Part shown: positions 1-9,712 of the stretch, one piece after another | Layout: every line of letters begins with the position of its first letter | How positions within the stretch are numbered: position 1 is the stretch's first letter | Origin: a virus | Strand: one strand, 5' to 3' | Virus record (IMG/VR): IMGVR_UViG_3300048773_000035 | Span: 1 to 38,646 of that record | Length of the DNA: 38,646 nucleotides | Translations under genes and position numbers: made by a program | The notes under the pieces: model-generated | What the model saw: the letters and a program-made list of their open reading frames with translations, nothing else | The model's database searches: none | Told to the model about the DNA's origin: nothing

Positions 1-2291
1 AAAAGCAGTCCAGATCTTCCGCCCGGCACCTTGGACGCCAGAAAATTCACCCCGCGCACGACCGTGGATTGAATCCCTTGCGTGATGTTTGGCGCCGCAT
101 GCGAAAGCGCTACCGTGGAATCGCCCAAGTGTTGGGTGAGCGCTTGCGGGCTATTCGCAAGCTGTTTTATTCGGTCCACGTGCTCGTTGAATGCGGCGTC
201 TGAAAGTTTTATCCCCGACTCGATCGCAAGTGACTTCGGAAGCGGGTTTCCCCAAATGGCTTTTGCGCCCGCCTTGATCTGTGCGCCCGTTCGCTCGGCC
301 ATCGTTTGCAGGGTCTTGATCTGTGTGGTCTGGGCCGCTGTTCCTGCGAGGTAAGAGTTGATCTGGTTTGTTTTTTGTTTCTCCGCAACCCAGTCCTTCA
401 TCATGCGGACCGCGTCGGACTTCCACTTGAGTGGATCAATCCCGTTTTCTTTAAAAAGCCGCATGAGTGTCGGCGCGGTGTTCGATGGGTTGCCCGGCGC
501 AGCGTCCGGAATCACGCGCGTAATCAGGTTCACGTCTCTCAGGCGCTGAAGCACATCCGTATTTCCGGTGAAAGCTTCATTAAGTACAGATTCCTTGTTT
601 TTATTAAGAAGGTTCGACCATTTCGACGAACTGAATGCCTTCGTATTCGGGTCTGTCGCGTTCTCGCGCTCAAGACTCATATAGTCGGACAAAATATTTT
701 TAAAGCCCTCCTGGCCGGCAATCTCGCGCGCCGCTTTCACGGTTTCCGTGTTGGAAAAAATCTTATCGAGCACTTTTTCCATGGGCTTCCCGGCCTTGAT
801 GCCCAAACCTTCCACGATGTCCGCGTTTCTCTCGTTGATCGCGTAATCTTTGAACGCGTTGCGGACCTCGAAGCCGTAGCCCGGCCCGTCGAGCTGGTCC
901 TGTAAATAATCCATGGCGCCCGCTTTGAGCTGCGTGATCTCGCGTGCCGCGTCTCCGCCACTTCCAAAGTCGATGTTTTGGCCCATGCCCTTCCGGATGT
1001 TTCGGAGCGTGTCGAAGTCGGTGGGGTTGTCTTCCAGGCCCTTCAGCGCCTCATTGACCGTGTTGTAAGTCGCGCGGTCGATGCCCATACCCGTGTTGTA
1101 GGGCCGCACCTCATAGGGCGTTTGTGCTTCGGAATCAAACATCTTGGAGACGCCGGGAACGCGCCTGATCATCGCGCGCATCATTCCGTCTTGGGTGTCC
1201 TCGTTGATATCGAGATTAGTGTTTTTCAGAGCCTCGAAAACGGGTCCGAGTTCCTTTCGGTTTTCCTCGATCTTATCGGTCAGGATCTTTCCGGCACTCT
1301 GTCCGGCTTCCACATCTCCGGACGCCGCCGTGTGCTCCGGCGCGATGCTTTCAATCGCGTTATCGGTCAAACCCAAGAGCTCGTTGCGCTGGCGGGTTTC
1401 AAGGGTCCGGATGGCTTGGCCCATTTCGGACGGGGATTGCCGGATGGACTTCCCCTCGGCCATCAGCTCTGGGTCCTCGAGCATGGCGCGCTGCCAAGGG
1501 TTGACGTTCGCTTGCATCGGCACGCGGCTCAGGGCTTCGTCAAGAGCCGGCCCGGCCGCCGACCCCAGGGACTCGCCGCCGAACTTAACGGCGTCCTCGT
1601 TGGCCTTCTGGATGGCTCCCAGGGTTGTGGGCTGGACGCCTGCCGTTGCCTCGGGGATGGCCCTTCCAGCGGCTTCCGCGGTCTCAGCGGCGCCCGGTGC
1701 GACTTTACTCACCCCGCGCCAAAGGGCCGGGACCGCCGCAATCCCCTTTTCAAGCATCCCGAAGCCCGCGCCGGCCGCGATCCCGCCGCCGATGTCGGTC
1801 AGAATCTTTTGAGCATTCAGGTCGGGGTTTCCCAACGCGAGATCGGAGACCACCTGGCCCCCGCCCAATGCCGCCCCCTGAGCCGCACCGCGAGCGACCG
1901 CGCCGAGCTCACCAAACCCCGGAACAAGGACCGAAGCCGCAAGGGGAAGGACGGCGCCCACCACCCCGGTTGAGAATGCGGTGCCTGGGTTGGCCTGTTC
2001 ACGCGCCAGGATGTCTGCGGGCTTCGCGATTCCCAGCATGCGCTCGGTTTCATCAGATAGCCCTAGGGTCGCACCGCGGGCCAGGCCTTCGGCCGCCGCC
2101 TTAAGCTGTTCCGGGAGCGTCCCGTGGGCTTGCTGGAGCACGTTGGCCTGATCCGCCTCCTTTTGCTGAAGGAAGGTGTTTGGGTCAAAGCTGCTCAATG
2201 CGGCCGGATCCGGTGGCGCTTGTGGCGCCGCACCGGATTGCCCCGCCTTGGCGGCTAGGTATTCGTCTGGGTTGAATCCCTGATCGTCCAC
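1..2291 (-). CDS. Large internal virion (DNA ejection-type) protein, N-terminal 763 residues, cut by the window edge
   Basis: The frame is open from a GTG start (TAGTG overlap with the stop of the upstream gene) to the window edge. The start region is Pro/Ala-rich. Residues about 104-180 are hydrophobic and Gly/Ala-rich (VVGAVLPLAASVLVPGFGEL), followed by a long, mostly helical, charged region. It is the third of three large proteins after the nozzle-like gene, the usual place of podovirus ejection proteins that leave the virion ahead of the DNA. The visible end (NFLASKVPGGRSG) continues in frame into the fragment at 38207-38646 if the molecule is circular, giving about 907 residues. The role is inferred from position and composition; no lytic transglycosylase motif was recognised. 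Confidence 0.85.
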   Translation of the reverse strand, partial: MDDQGFNPDEYLAAKAGQSGAAPQAPPDPAALSSFDPNTFLQQKEADQANVLQQAHGTLPEQLKAAAEGLARGATLGLSDETERMLGIAKPADILAREQANPGTAFSTGVVGAVLPLAASVLVPGFGELGAVARGAAQGAALGGGQVVSDLALGNPDLNAQKILTDIGGGIAAGAGFGMLEKGIAAVPALWRGVSKVAPGAAETAEAAGRAIPEATAGVQPTTLGAIQKANEDAVKFGGESLGSAAGPALDEALSRVPMQANVNPWQRAMLEDPELMAEGKSIRQSPSEMGQAIRTLETRQRNELLGLTDNAIESIAPEHTAASGDVEAGQSAGKILTDKIEENRKELGPVFEALKNTNLDINEDTQDGMMRAMIRRVPGVSKMFDSEAQTPYEVRPYNTGMGIDRATYNTVNEALKGLEDNPTDFDTLRNIRKGMGQNIDFGSGGDAAREITQLKAGAMDYLQDQLDGPGYGFEVRNAFKDYAINERNADIVEGLGIKAGKPMEKVLDKIFSNTETVKAAREIAGQEGFKNILSDYMSLERENATDPNTKAFSSSKWSNLLNKNKESVLNEAFTGNTDVLQRLRDVNLITRVIPDAAPGNPSNTAPTLMRLFKENGIDPLKWKSDAVRMMKDWVAEKQKTNQINSYLAGTAAQTTQIKTLQTMAERTGAQIKAGAKAIWGNPLPKSLAIESGIKLSDAAFNEHVDRIKQLANSPQALTQHLGDSTVALSHAAPNITQGIQSTVVRGVNFLASKVPGGRSGLL

Positions 2292-3877
2292 TAGCGGTTT
2301 CCCACGACTTGGATGATCTTTGCCGCGCGCGGATCATTCGGGTTCGCCATAGCCCAAGCTCGAGCTTGCTGATCGGACGGCGCCTGAGCAAATGGCACAA
2401 CGCCCAGGTTTTTCATGGTTGAAAGCCTGTTTTGATCAACCTTTTGCTGCAGATCATCGAACGATTGAACAGCCTGAGTTGTGTTCCATGCGCCCGGGTT
2501 CTTGGCCATGTCGGTGTACTTTTTGGCCTCGAATTCGTTGATGCGCTTCAGGTTCACGAGCTGACCGATCGAAAGCTGAAGCGAGTTCTGGATGTCGTTT
2601 GCTTCTTGGTTTTTTTCGCCAAAAGGGTTGTATGTGGTCCCGGTGGTTTGGGCGAAAGCCTTGGCCCGGACAAGCTGCTTTTGCATCTCATCGAGCGCGG
2701 TTAGGGACTCCCGGTCAGCCGGGGTCGGCGCCACGCGCGCCACGCCAAGGCCCGGGATGTATTTCGACTGCATATCCTTGTACATCTCCGGATTCACTTG
2801 CTGCATGATCTTAAGGTTGTTGGCGTAGCCCGTTTCGCTTCCGGGGTGAGACTCACCGCCGCCAACGGATCGCATCCATTGGTTCGTTGCGAGCTCTTTA
2901 TCCAGCGGGAGGATTGCCGCCGCATAGCGAGCCTGGGCGATGGGTCCTTGCGCCGTCGCCGCGCCTTGCTGAAGCTGGGCCTTCGCAAGACTCAGGTATT
3001 GGTCGCGGGTCGCGAGATTCGCCGCCTGTTCGGATGTCGTGTTTTCGCGGTTCATCTTCCAGAGGGTTGTTGCCTTTTGCTGGTCGTTTTTCTGAGCGTC
3101 GATGTCCCGATTGATTGCGGCGTTCAGAAGGTCCAAGGCGCCGTTGGACTGATGGGTCAACCCAGCGCCGATCCCGCCCAAGAGGACGGAAAGCGCGGCC
3201 GTGATCTTTGATCCAGTGCTGGCGAGCGCACCGCCTTCTTTATAAATACGATTCGGGTCAACCTTCGCAGAAGCCACCGCGTTTTGAAGGGCCTCAGACT
3301 GCTTTTGATACTTCTGAAGCGTCTGGATATCGGTCGGGACCTTACTGGAGTCGTCGATGTAGGTTTGAAGCGACTGAGCCGCCTGGTTGCCCTGAGTTGT
3401 TTCGGCCTGGGCGGCCTTTTGATAGGCACCCTTCGCGGCGTTAAGCCCCTTGGACGCGTCCGGGTATTGACCGGATGAATCGGGTTGGGCTGTCGTGTTG
3501 GCGGCTGCCGGAGATTGTGCCGATTGCTCAGCCGAAGCGGGAACACCCACCTGAGGCGCCGAGGCAGGGTCGGGCGGAAGGGTGACGGCGACCGTTTCGC
3601 CATTCTTGGGCGGAGCGTCCTGAACTGCGGGCGTTGGATCGGGCGTGGGTGACGGCGCGTTGACCGTTCCAAATGGGAGATCGCCCGGATCCGCGGGCGT
3701 ACCGGATGCCGGCGCACCACCTTCATCGAGATTCTGGGTTTTCTTCAGCTTTGAAACCGCATCCTTTGCCACGGGCGAAAGCCCAGCCTTGGCCACGCGC
3801 AAAGACTTGCCGTTCGGATGTCCCACCGTGTACGAGTCGCCGTCTTCTTTCAGAAGGGTAAAGTCTTGAAGGTTCAA
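2291..3877 (-). CDS. Internal virion / ejection-type protein (528 aa)
   Basis: Starts with TTG overlapping the previous stop as TTGA, which indicates translational coupling. The N-terminus (MNLQDFTLLKEDGDSYTVGH) resembles a short beta domain. Residues about 50-150 are a Pro/Ala/Gln-rich linker. The rest is helical and Gln-rich, with a Gly/Ala stretch (ALSVLLGGIGAGLTHQS) near residue 235. It lies between two other proteins of the same type, so it is probably carried inside the capsid and released at infection. No enzymatic domain was recognised; the assignment rests on context. Confidence 0.8.
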   Translation of the reverse strand: MNLQDFTLLKEDGDSYTVGHPNGKSLRVAKAGLSPVAKDAVSKLKKTQNLDEGGAPASGTPADPGDLPFGTVNAPSPTPDPTPAVQDAPPKNGETVAVTLPPDPASAPQVGVPASAEQSAQSPAAANTTAQPDSSGQYPDASKGLNAAKGAYQKAAQAETTQGNQAAQSLQTYIDDSSKVPTDIQTLQKYQKQSEALQNAVASAKVDPNRIYKEGGALASTGSKITAALSVLLGGIGAGLTHQSNGALDLLNAAINRDIDAQKNDQQKATTLWKMNRENTTSEQAANLATRDQYLSLAKAQLQQGAATAQGPIAQARYAAAILPLDKELATNQWMRSVGGGESHPGSETGYANNLKIMQQVNPEMYKDMQSKYIPGLGVARVAPTPADRESLTALDEMQKQLVRAKAFAQTTGTTYNPFGEKNQEANDIQNSLQLSIGQLVNLKRINEFEAKKYTDMAKNPGAWNTTQAVQSFDDLQQKVDQNRLSTMKNLGVVPFAQAPSDQQARAWAMANPNDPRAAKIIQVVGNR

Positions 3878-4899
3878 GCGGATTTTCTCCCCGCAATGGC
3901 GCGTTTCAATGCCTCTTTGAATTCCTTCTTATGATCGGCACCGCCGCCCTGTTTCCTGAGTGTGTCGGCCACGAATTTTGCAGCCGCGGCTGGCGCGTCC
4001 TCCGCCTGGGTCACGGAAAGCGGCAAAACGATCTCTTTTGGGGTGAGCTTGGCGTCCACTACGTCATTTTGAGGAGAATCGCGCATGACATTGGGCTGTC
4101 CCGGCACCGGGCCCCCGGTCTGCATGTCCATCGTCCCGCCGTGGTACATCGCATGCACCTGTCCCATATGATCGCCGTACACGCGCGAGTTTTTCCCTCG
4201 GGGCGGCGTGATATCTCCCATGGAAACCACACCGCCTTTAGCCGCAGCCAAGGCCGTTGCCATGCTGCTCGCGCCACCGGATCCGGCCGCGCCACCGATA
4301 AGACCAGTAAGGAACTGTGAAGAATTATTTGCGTTCGTCGCCGAAATTCCTTCGTTTGCGGCATTCTGACCCTGCAGGGATTGCAGGAGCTGACCCTGGT
4401 TGCCCTGGGCCAGAGTATTGTAGTTCTGTGTCGCGCCCATTTGGTTTGCGACCTGTTGACCCGCAATGCCGCCCTCTTGCCCAAGCGCGCCAAGCGATTG
4501 GTTGGCCTGAAGTGTGGCGGCCTGGCCCGCGGCATTTTGCTGGATGCCGGAACCCTGCATTGCGGCTTGCCTCGACTCAAGGCCAACGTTGCCGGAGGCG
4601 CCGCGCTGGCCGGCCATAAGCGCCGCTTGGTTTGATACGTTCTGGCCGGTCGCCTGATTCAGCATGGCCTGGGCCGGGTTCGGTCCCGTCCCGTTGGCCA
4701 CGCCCTGAAGTTGGTTAAAGACCTGCGACTGATTGCCGATTCCGTTTTGACCGTTCAGCGCGTTGATCAATTGCTGTTGCTGGCTCAGTCCGCTTTGCAC
4801 TTGCCCTTGCGCCTGGTTCGCTTGAGCCATATTGGCCCCTTGTGCCTGAAATCCTGAGCCCTGGCCACCGATGCCCAGCATTGATCCAAGCTGTCCCAT
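3874..4899 (-). CDS. Gln/Asn/Gly-rich internal virion protein (341 aa)
   Basis: About the first 200 residues are almost only Gly, Gln, Asn, Ala and Ser (QGSGFQAQGANMAQANQAQG style), a low-complexity composition typical of small podovirus ejection proteins. A glycine-rich hydrophobic patch (FLTGLIGGAAGSGGASS) follows, then a more ordered tail ending in a lysine-rich helix. It is the first of three consecutive ejection-type genes. It abuts the GNAT gene upstream and overlaps the next gene by four bases. Function is inferred from composition and position. Confidence 0.8.
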   Translation of the reverse strand: MGQLGSMLGIGGQGSGFQAQGANMAQANQAQGQVQSGLSQQQQLINALNGQNGIGNQSQVFNQLQGVANGTGPNPAQAMLNQATGQNVSNQAALMAGQRGASGNVGLESRQAAMQGSGIQQNAAGQAATLQANQSLGALGQEGGIAGQQVANQMGATQNYNTLAQGNQGQLLQSLQGQNAANEGISATNANNSSQFLTGLIGGAAGSGGASSMATALAAAKGGVVSMGDITPPRGKNSRVYGDHMGQVHAMYHGGTMDMQTGGPVPGQPNVMRDSPQNDVVDAKLTPKEIVLPLSVTQAEDAPAAAAKFVADTLRKQGGGADHKKEFKEALKRAIAGRKSA

Positions 4900-5229
4900 T
4901 TAAATCTCCTTTTCCAACGTGATAAAATCCGGGTGCGCGCCATTGATCCGCATGCCGTAGTGCAGAAGCACTTTCATGCTATCCGTAGATCCGAACGCGC
5001 TCGGCACAACGGACCCCAGAAGCCGCTTACAGCCCGCGGCCCTGCCGATCTCGCATACGCAGTCCGCTAGATCGCGCGCGATCCCCTTTCCGCACTCTTC
5101 CGGGGTGACGAAAATATCCCGCAAATAGATGTCCGAGCCGTTGACCCTGTAGGTCGCAAACCCGTTTTCATTCTCGACCGTCTCGAAGCCTTCCCGGACC
5201 AAAACATACTGTGCGTAAAGAGATTTCAT
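4900..5229 (-). CDS. GNAT-fold acetyltransferase-like protein in the tail module (109 aa)
   Basis: A longer reading frame exists upstream, but the ATG at 5229 forms an ATGA overlap with the nozzle-gene stop and begins a compact GNAT domain, so I chose it. The acetyl-CoA loop is seen as VTPEECGKGIARDL (residues about 41-54), with a later strand GCKRLLGSVVPS. GNAT enzymes transfer acetyl groups from acetyl-CoA. A GNAT-like protein placed between tail and ejection genes recalls T7 gp13, a core protein reported to be GNAT-like. It may therefore act in virion assembly rather than catalysis. Confidence 0.8.
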   Translation of the reverse strand: MKSLYAQYVLVREGFETVENENGFATYRVNGSDIYLRDIFVTPEECGKGIARDLADCVCEIGRAAGCKRLLGSVVPSAFGSTDSMKVLLHYGMRINGAHPDFITLEKEI

Positions 5230-8200
5230 GAGGCCCCCTGACTGAAGGGCAGCGGTACGTAGCCCTTCTTTTGCCCGAACACGAGATTGAGTCCGGAAAC
5301 GGATAGACCCGCGCCTGGCGGGACGCCAAAGCTCGGGTCGTAAATTTCCTGGAACTGGATTTGAAACGCCTGGCAGCGCTGTTGAGTGAGATAAATTTTC
5401 CACTGCTCAAGCTGCCCTGGTCCGCCGTAAGGCGATTGTCCACCGTAAGGCCCGCTTCCGTAAGCGCCCGCGTAGTTGTTGGGAGAGATCAATGGGAACT
5501 GAGTTGCGTACGGGTTGTAGTCGTAGGCGATGCCTAACTGAATCTTGTGCGGACTCAGGTACTGGCCCAAGAAGTAGAACCAGTAGGCGCGCTGGTAACC
5601 CTGAAGCCCCGAGGGGCTGATCCAACCCGTGGTGAATTGCATCAGAACCGGCGTCGATCCATCCAGGTAAGCGTCCGGAGTTTCCTGAAAGACCAGTCCG
5701 GTCGGGCTAATGTAGGTGTGAAGCCCTTGGTAAAGCGTGCTCGAAACGGAGTTGTTCGTGTGCACCGACCACTTGTCGAAGAAATAATCGTACATGAGCC
5801 GGATCCCGCTATCGAGATCAAACCTGACTTGATTAGTTCCTGGGATCGAAACCGCGCTCAGGATGTTGGCGCCTAGGGTGAGCCCCTCAACCGCATCCCC
5901 GATGTATCGGGTACCGAGATCCCGGCCCAAAAGCCAGATCTGGTTTCCAGCGGCCGAGGCGAACTCAAACATCAGCCCGTTCGGCTGAAAGACGATCGAG
6001 GCCTGATTACTGCACCCGACCATGGAGGTGATGAAGGTGGGCTGGCTGTATTGAGAATTTGAGCCCGTGTTATCCGGACCCGTTCCGTTGATGTAGTATA
6101 GGGCCGTGGGCTTAAACAGGATGGCCTTGTCATCCATGGCGGCCCCGCAAGCTAGCGCTCCGGTCGGGCCCTGGGCACCTAAGGATGGGGCCACGTAAAG
6201 GGTGAGGAGATCAGATAGCTCGACCGGAGTGCCCTCGATGATCTGCTTAGAGAAACCAACTAGGTTTCTGTCTTCGGAATAGATCCCAAAGAGCCTGTCG
6301 TCAAAGGTGAAGGTGCTGACAAACGACGGGCCCCCGGTGTCTTCAACCACTCCGCCCGTGGTGTAAAGAAGCTGGTTTCCGGAAATCGAGGCATCCGCAA
6401 GTGTATCGGTATAGCTCCACGAGTCGGCCGTGGTCGAATTGAGAAGCGGAGTAGCGACCGACTGAACCAGGAACCACTCGGGCTGGTTTGTGCTGTATCG
6501 ATAGATGTTGTGTTTGACGTTCTGTTTATAGGTCAGGCGCAGGTTCGGACCGGCGAGAGTGACCGTGTTGGTGGCGGTTCCTGAGCCCGAGAGATCGACC
6601 AATACCGGGATAGATCCTGCCGAGTAGAAGATGTTTCCCCGGCTGTCGGTCCATGACTCTACGACCTGATACCAATATTTGTAGGCGCCCATGAACCCGC
6701 CAGTAGAGGCGTTCGCCGTGGATTCAACGGAGTCTGGATAGAGGAAAAAGCCCTGCTCAGTGGTCTGGGTGCCGTCGTATCCCCAAAGAAAGCCGCCCGA
6801 GATGTTGAGGTTTCCGGCCATTTCTGTCGCCGTGATCGTCGCAGCGCCACCAATGGTGAAGGTGGCCTGATTGATACCGGTCTGCGAATAAATACCGCCA
6901 ACGACTGAGGTCCCGGCGGCGTTCGCATTTGAGATCGCTTGAATCAGATCCTTGTAAAGATAGCCTACGCTTGCGGTTGAATTGGTTGTGTTGACGCTGA
7001 CCGAAGGCAGCCCGTTGGCCAAGTATCCGCCACCGTTCTCGTAGGCGACTTCCGCGACCACGTTCCCATTCGCTCCGTCGATCAAGAAATAGGTGGGCTG
7101 ATAGGGCGATGAGTAAGCCGAGAGGAAGTAATTGACCCCACCCAGCGCGAACGCCTTGGACGCAAGCCCCACAGAGCGAATCAATGTGGATGCGGTGCCA
7201 AGCGTTCCCCCCACCGTGAGCGTGTTGGTCTTGATCAGATTCGAGTGAATGCCAGAATCATAACTGTACGTGTTGGACACCTCGTAGAAGAGGGTTAGGA
7301 CATTTGCAGCCGCAACCGACGTAAGATTGAGCACCGTTCCGCTTGCGATGATTTCAGTTGCCGCAAGAATGGAGTTCAAGGCCGAACTTACGGCCACGGC
7401 ATAGCCAACCGTTCCGGACAGGTTGTAGTAAGAGGCCCAGATGGTGGCGCTCGGCGCGTCCACGGCCACGCTAAACATTGTTCCCTGGTGACTGGAGTCA
7501 ACTACATGTGCTGAAGAAAGCGAAAGCGTGGACGTGAGAAACGCCATCTTGACGCCGCTTGAGCTTGCGCCGTTCCACGCGAGATAAAGGGAGTTGTTAT
7601 AGACTACGCCGTCAAAGGCAACCGTGGAGCTTGGAGCGATCGATGTGGAAATGACCGCACCCGAGCCTGGGATAAGCGTTGAAATTGGGATCTGAATATA
7701 TTTGAGGTGATTGGTGCTCGAGGTGATGTAAACGACAATGAAATAGCCACCCAGAACGAAGGTGCGGGGGAATCCATATGGCCCCGCCACGTCTGCGTCT
7801 GAAATGGTCTGGGCTTCTAGAAGGGTCTGGCCAGTGGTCGAGTCGAAAACCGCGTATCTGAATTGCTTGGCGGCAAGACTCCCTGGATTCTGATCGGCCC
7901 AAGCCATGAGCAATAGCCCAGTGGGCGAGACGACCGAATCGACTTGGGATTGGTTGGTTGCGGCCCTGACCACTGGGAGCGCTGAGAGATTGCAGGGGTA
8001 GAAATTGCCAAGGTCCGTCCAAACCTCAGACCCTGCCGAATAGGCTTGGACCTGAGTCCCAATTGCCGTAAGCGTTCCGGCCAGTGTCGTGACGTATTCG
8101 GCTTGCACCGAAGGAAGCGCGCCGAAGCCATTGCGCTTGGTCATGCGCTTTCCGGTGGAAAACACCATGTTCTGAAGCGAAAGGAAGCGACCAAAATCGA

Positions 8201-8270
8201 GCTGGAACGGATCTGTTTTTAGATCCAGTGCCTGCGCGAAGTTGATGGATGCCGTTTGCTTCTGGATCAT
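5226..8270 (-). CDS. Large tail nozzle / tail-tip beta-propeller-like protein (1014 aa)
   Basis: This is the largest complete gene. The N-terminus (INFAQALDLKTDPFQL, then SLQNMVF and KRNGFGAL) looks like the opening of P22 gp10-type packaged-DNA stabilisation or nozzle proteins. The remainder is rich in repeated short beta segments, consistent with a propeller. The C-terminus has a Gly/Tyr-rich loop (YGSGPYGGQSPYGG). Its position, after fibre genes and before ejection genes, fits the lower tail of a short-tailed phage. It abuts the 381-aa gene and overlaps the GNAT start. The general role is likely; the exact homologue is unproven. Confidence 0.8.
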   Translation of the reverse strand: MIQKQTASINFAQALDLKTDPFQLDFGRFLSLQNMVFSTGKRMTKRNGFGALPSVQAEYVTTLAGTLTAIGTQVQAYSAGSEVWTDLGNFYPCNLSALPVVRAATNQSQVDSVVSPTGLLLMAWADQNPGSLAAKQFRYAVFDSTTGQTLLEAQTISDADVAGPYGFPRTFVLGGYFIVVYITSSTNHLKYIQIPISTLIPGSGAVISTSIAPSSTVAFDGVVYNNSLYLAWNGASSSGVKMAFLTSTLSLSSAHVVDSSHQGTMFSVAVDAPSATIWASYYNLSGTVGYAVAVSSALNSILAATEIIASGTVLNLTSVAAANVLTLFYEVSNTYSYDSGIHSNLIKTNTLTVGGTLGTASTLIRSVGLASKAFALGGVNYFLSAYSSPYQPTYFLIDGANGNVVAEVAYENGGGYLANGLPSVSVNTTNSTASVGYLYKDLIQAISNANAAGTSVVGGIYSQTGINQATFTIGGAATITATEMAGNLNISGGFLWGYDGTQTTEQGFFLYPDSVESTANASTGGFMGAYKYWYQVVESWTDSRGNIFYSAGSIPVLVDLSGSGTATNTVTLAGPNLRLTYKQNVKHNIYRYSTNQPEWFLVQSVATPLLNSTTADSWSYTDTLADASISGNQLLYTTGGVVEDTGGPSFVSTFTFDDRLFGIYSEDRNLVGFSKQIIEGTPVELSDLLTLYVAPSLGAQGPTGALACGAAMDDKAILFKPTALYYINGTGPDNTGSNSQYSQPTFITSMVGCSNQASIVFQPNGLMFEFASAAGNQIWLLGRDLGTRYIGDAVEGLTLGANILSAVSIPGTNQVRFDLDSGIRLMYDYFFDKWSVHTNNSVSSTLYQGLHTYISPTGLVFQETPDAYLDGSTPVLMQFTTGWISPSGLQGYQRAYWFYFLGQYLSPHKIQLGIAYDYNPYATQFPLISPNNYAGAYGSGPYGGQSPYGGPGQLEQWKIYLTQQRCQAFQIQFQEIYDPSFGVPPGAGLSVSGLNLVFGQKKGYVPLPFSQGAS

Positions 8271-9416
8271 CTAGATCTCGTAGACGTACATTGTCCCGGA
8301 GAGCGATATTTCTGAGTTTGCGTTTCCGGTTGAGATACTAATCGTATAGGTGTGCGTTCCGGCCGAAGAAGGCGCAACCAAACAGCTGAGCGAACTTGCT
8401 GGAATTTTTTGATTCCAAGCCGCCGCGGCAGCGTTTTGCGTGAAACCCTGTGAAAAAGAGCAAACGACACTGGATCCATCAGATATTAATATGCCCCCAT
8501 TGATCCCAAGGCATCCCGAGCTCAAGCAAAGGACCGCGATTGATCCGGCTGAAAACCCCAGAAATACTGGACGGCCCGCTGTGGTAAGGGTCACCGATCC
8601 AGAGACGGTACTGGATCCACCGCTTGCTGTTCCACTGACCGTACTAGAGGCCACGCCGCCCAAGGGTGCTGGATTTGAAAATGTCTTAGTTGCCAGCATC
8701 CCCTGCGTGATGCCTTGAGTGGTTGAGATGGGCGCAGTAATGTTTCCGCTCGTATCCATCGTCATAAAACTCTGGGACCCCGGAAGACTTGCCGGAAGAG
8801 TCAGGGCAAAACCAGTGGCGAGCGATGCTGGGGCTTCGATCGCAATGTAATTTCCAGACGGCGACGGGTAAGAGCCTGGATATCGAATAATTAGAGTTCC
8901 AGCATCCATATTTGCGGCCGTAGATGCCGCCTGTTGCCACACGAAAGTACCACTTGCGGATACGAACGACGCAGAGGCTGGAGAAGTAAGATTGGAGATG
9001 GATCCAGGGGACCCATTCACACCACCGCCCGATGTGATTTGGACGACGTTTCCGTTTCCGTCTTTGTAATATAAATCAACTCCCTTTGTGTAAGTCGAAT
9101 ATCCACTGGTTGGGTCGCCCGACTGAGCCGTGTAGACTTCTGCACCAAGCCCGGTGATAAAGTTTCCATTGAATCCAAGGTTACTCGTGATGTTCATCCC
9201 CGATGGGGTTATTGGCACTCCCTTGCCAGGAGAATGGTCGTGCGCATCGATCAATGTCAGGGAGGCGTTAATGTCGTTGGCCCATTGGGGCCCGAGTTCT
9301 TGACCCGGGGCCGGGACCGTCAGGCCCATGTTAGGGCTTGTGTAATAAGTCGCAGCCACCGCTATAAACGGAAGCGAGTAAAGAAGTAGGAACGTAAAAA
9401 ACTTCCGGAGCTTCAT
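8271..9416 (-). CDS. Fibre-like structural protein with N-terminal signal peptide (381 aa)
   Basis: The first ~22 residues form a clear Sec-type signal: basic KLRK, hydrophobic core FFTFLLLYSLPFIAV, then an AVAA cleavage-like site. The rest is Ser/Thr/Gly-rich beta structure of tail-fibre or appendage type (GVPITPSGMNITSNLGFNGN; SISTGNANSEISLSGTMYVY). The start overlaps the preceding stop as TGATG. Virion parts normally assemble in the cytoplasm, so an export signal is unexpected. Two fibre genes near 35-38 kb share this feature. The target and function are not known. Confidence 0.8.
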   Translation of the reverse strand: MKLRKFFTFLLLYSLPFIAVAATYYTSPNMGLTVPAPGQELGPQWANDINASLTLIDAHDHSPGKGVPITPSGMNITSNLGFNGNFITGLGAEVYTAQSGDPTSGYSTYTKGVDLYYKDGNGNVVQITSGGGVNGSPGSISNLTSPASASFVSASGTFVWQQAASTAANMDAGTLIIRYPGSYPSPSGNYIAIEAPASLATGFALTLPASLPGSQSFMTMDTSGNITAPISTTQGITQGMLATKTFSNPAPLGGVASSTVSGTASGGSSTVSGSVTLTTAGRPVFLGFSAGSIAVLCLSSGCLGINGGILISDGSSVVCSFSQGFTQNAAAAAWNQKIPASSLSCLVAPSSAGTHTYTISISTGNANSEISLSGTMYVYEI

Positions 9417-9712
9417 CAGAATACCTCCAAATCAATCACCACGGCGGCGCTTGAGGTAAGTAGAAGGGTTAAGGAGGGATGAGAGTTTGCATCCTGAGTG
9501 TCGTAGAAGGTCGCGGATGCCCGACAACGCACGACCCGCCAGCCGGTCAGGTTCCGGCCAAGACCATGATTGATTATGTTCGATCCACTGGCGAGCGACA
9601 CGTTCGCTAGAATCGACGTATTCAAAGAAGGATTTCCTAGCAGGGGGTCCAGGGCCGACTTCCATTTCGTCTGCATCTGGCTGATGGTGAGGCCGAATGG
9701 AAGTTTTGCCAT
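9416..9712 (-). CDS. Small virion-associated beta protein (98 aa)
   Basis: A short protein with a compact C-terminal beta module (INHGLGRNLTGWRVVRCRAS, then a TLLLTSSAAVVIDLEVF tail). I have the impression of similar modules as small proteins in podovirus structural clusters. ATG follows directly after the upstream stop (TGAATG), and its own stop overlaps the signal-peptide fibre start, so the three genes are probably co-translated. It may be a partner or chaperone of the following fibre protein, which is inference. Confidence 0.75.
   Translation of the reverse strand: MAKLPFGLTISQMQTKWKSALDPLLGNPSLNTSILANVSLASGSNIINHGLGRNLTGWRVVRCRASATFYDTQDANSHPSLTLLLTSSAAVVIDLEVF

Noticed and set aside
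306-2104. Long plus-strand frames opposite the large ejection protein (up to 331 aa)
   Set aside because: They lie antisense to a continuous, well-composed minus-strand gene, are Arg/Pro/Gly-rich, and show no domains; they are shadows in high-GC sequence.
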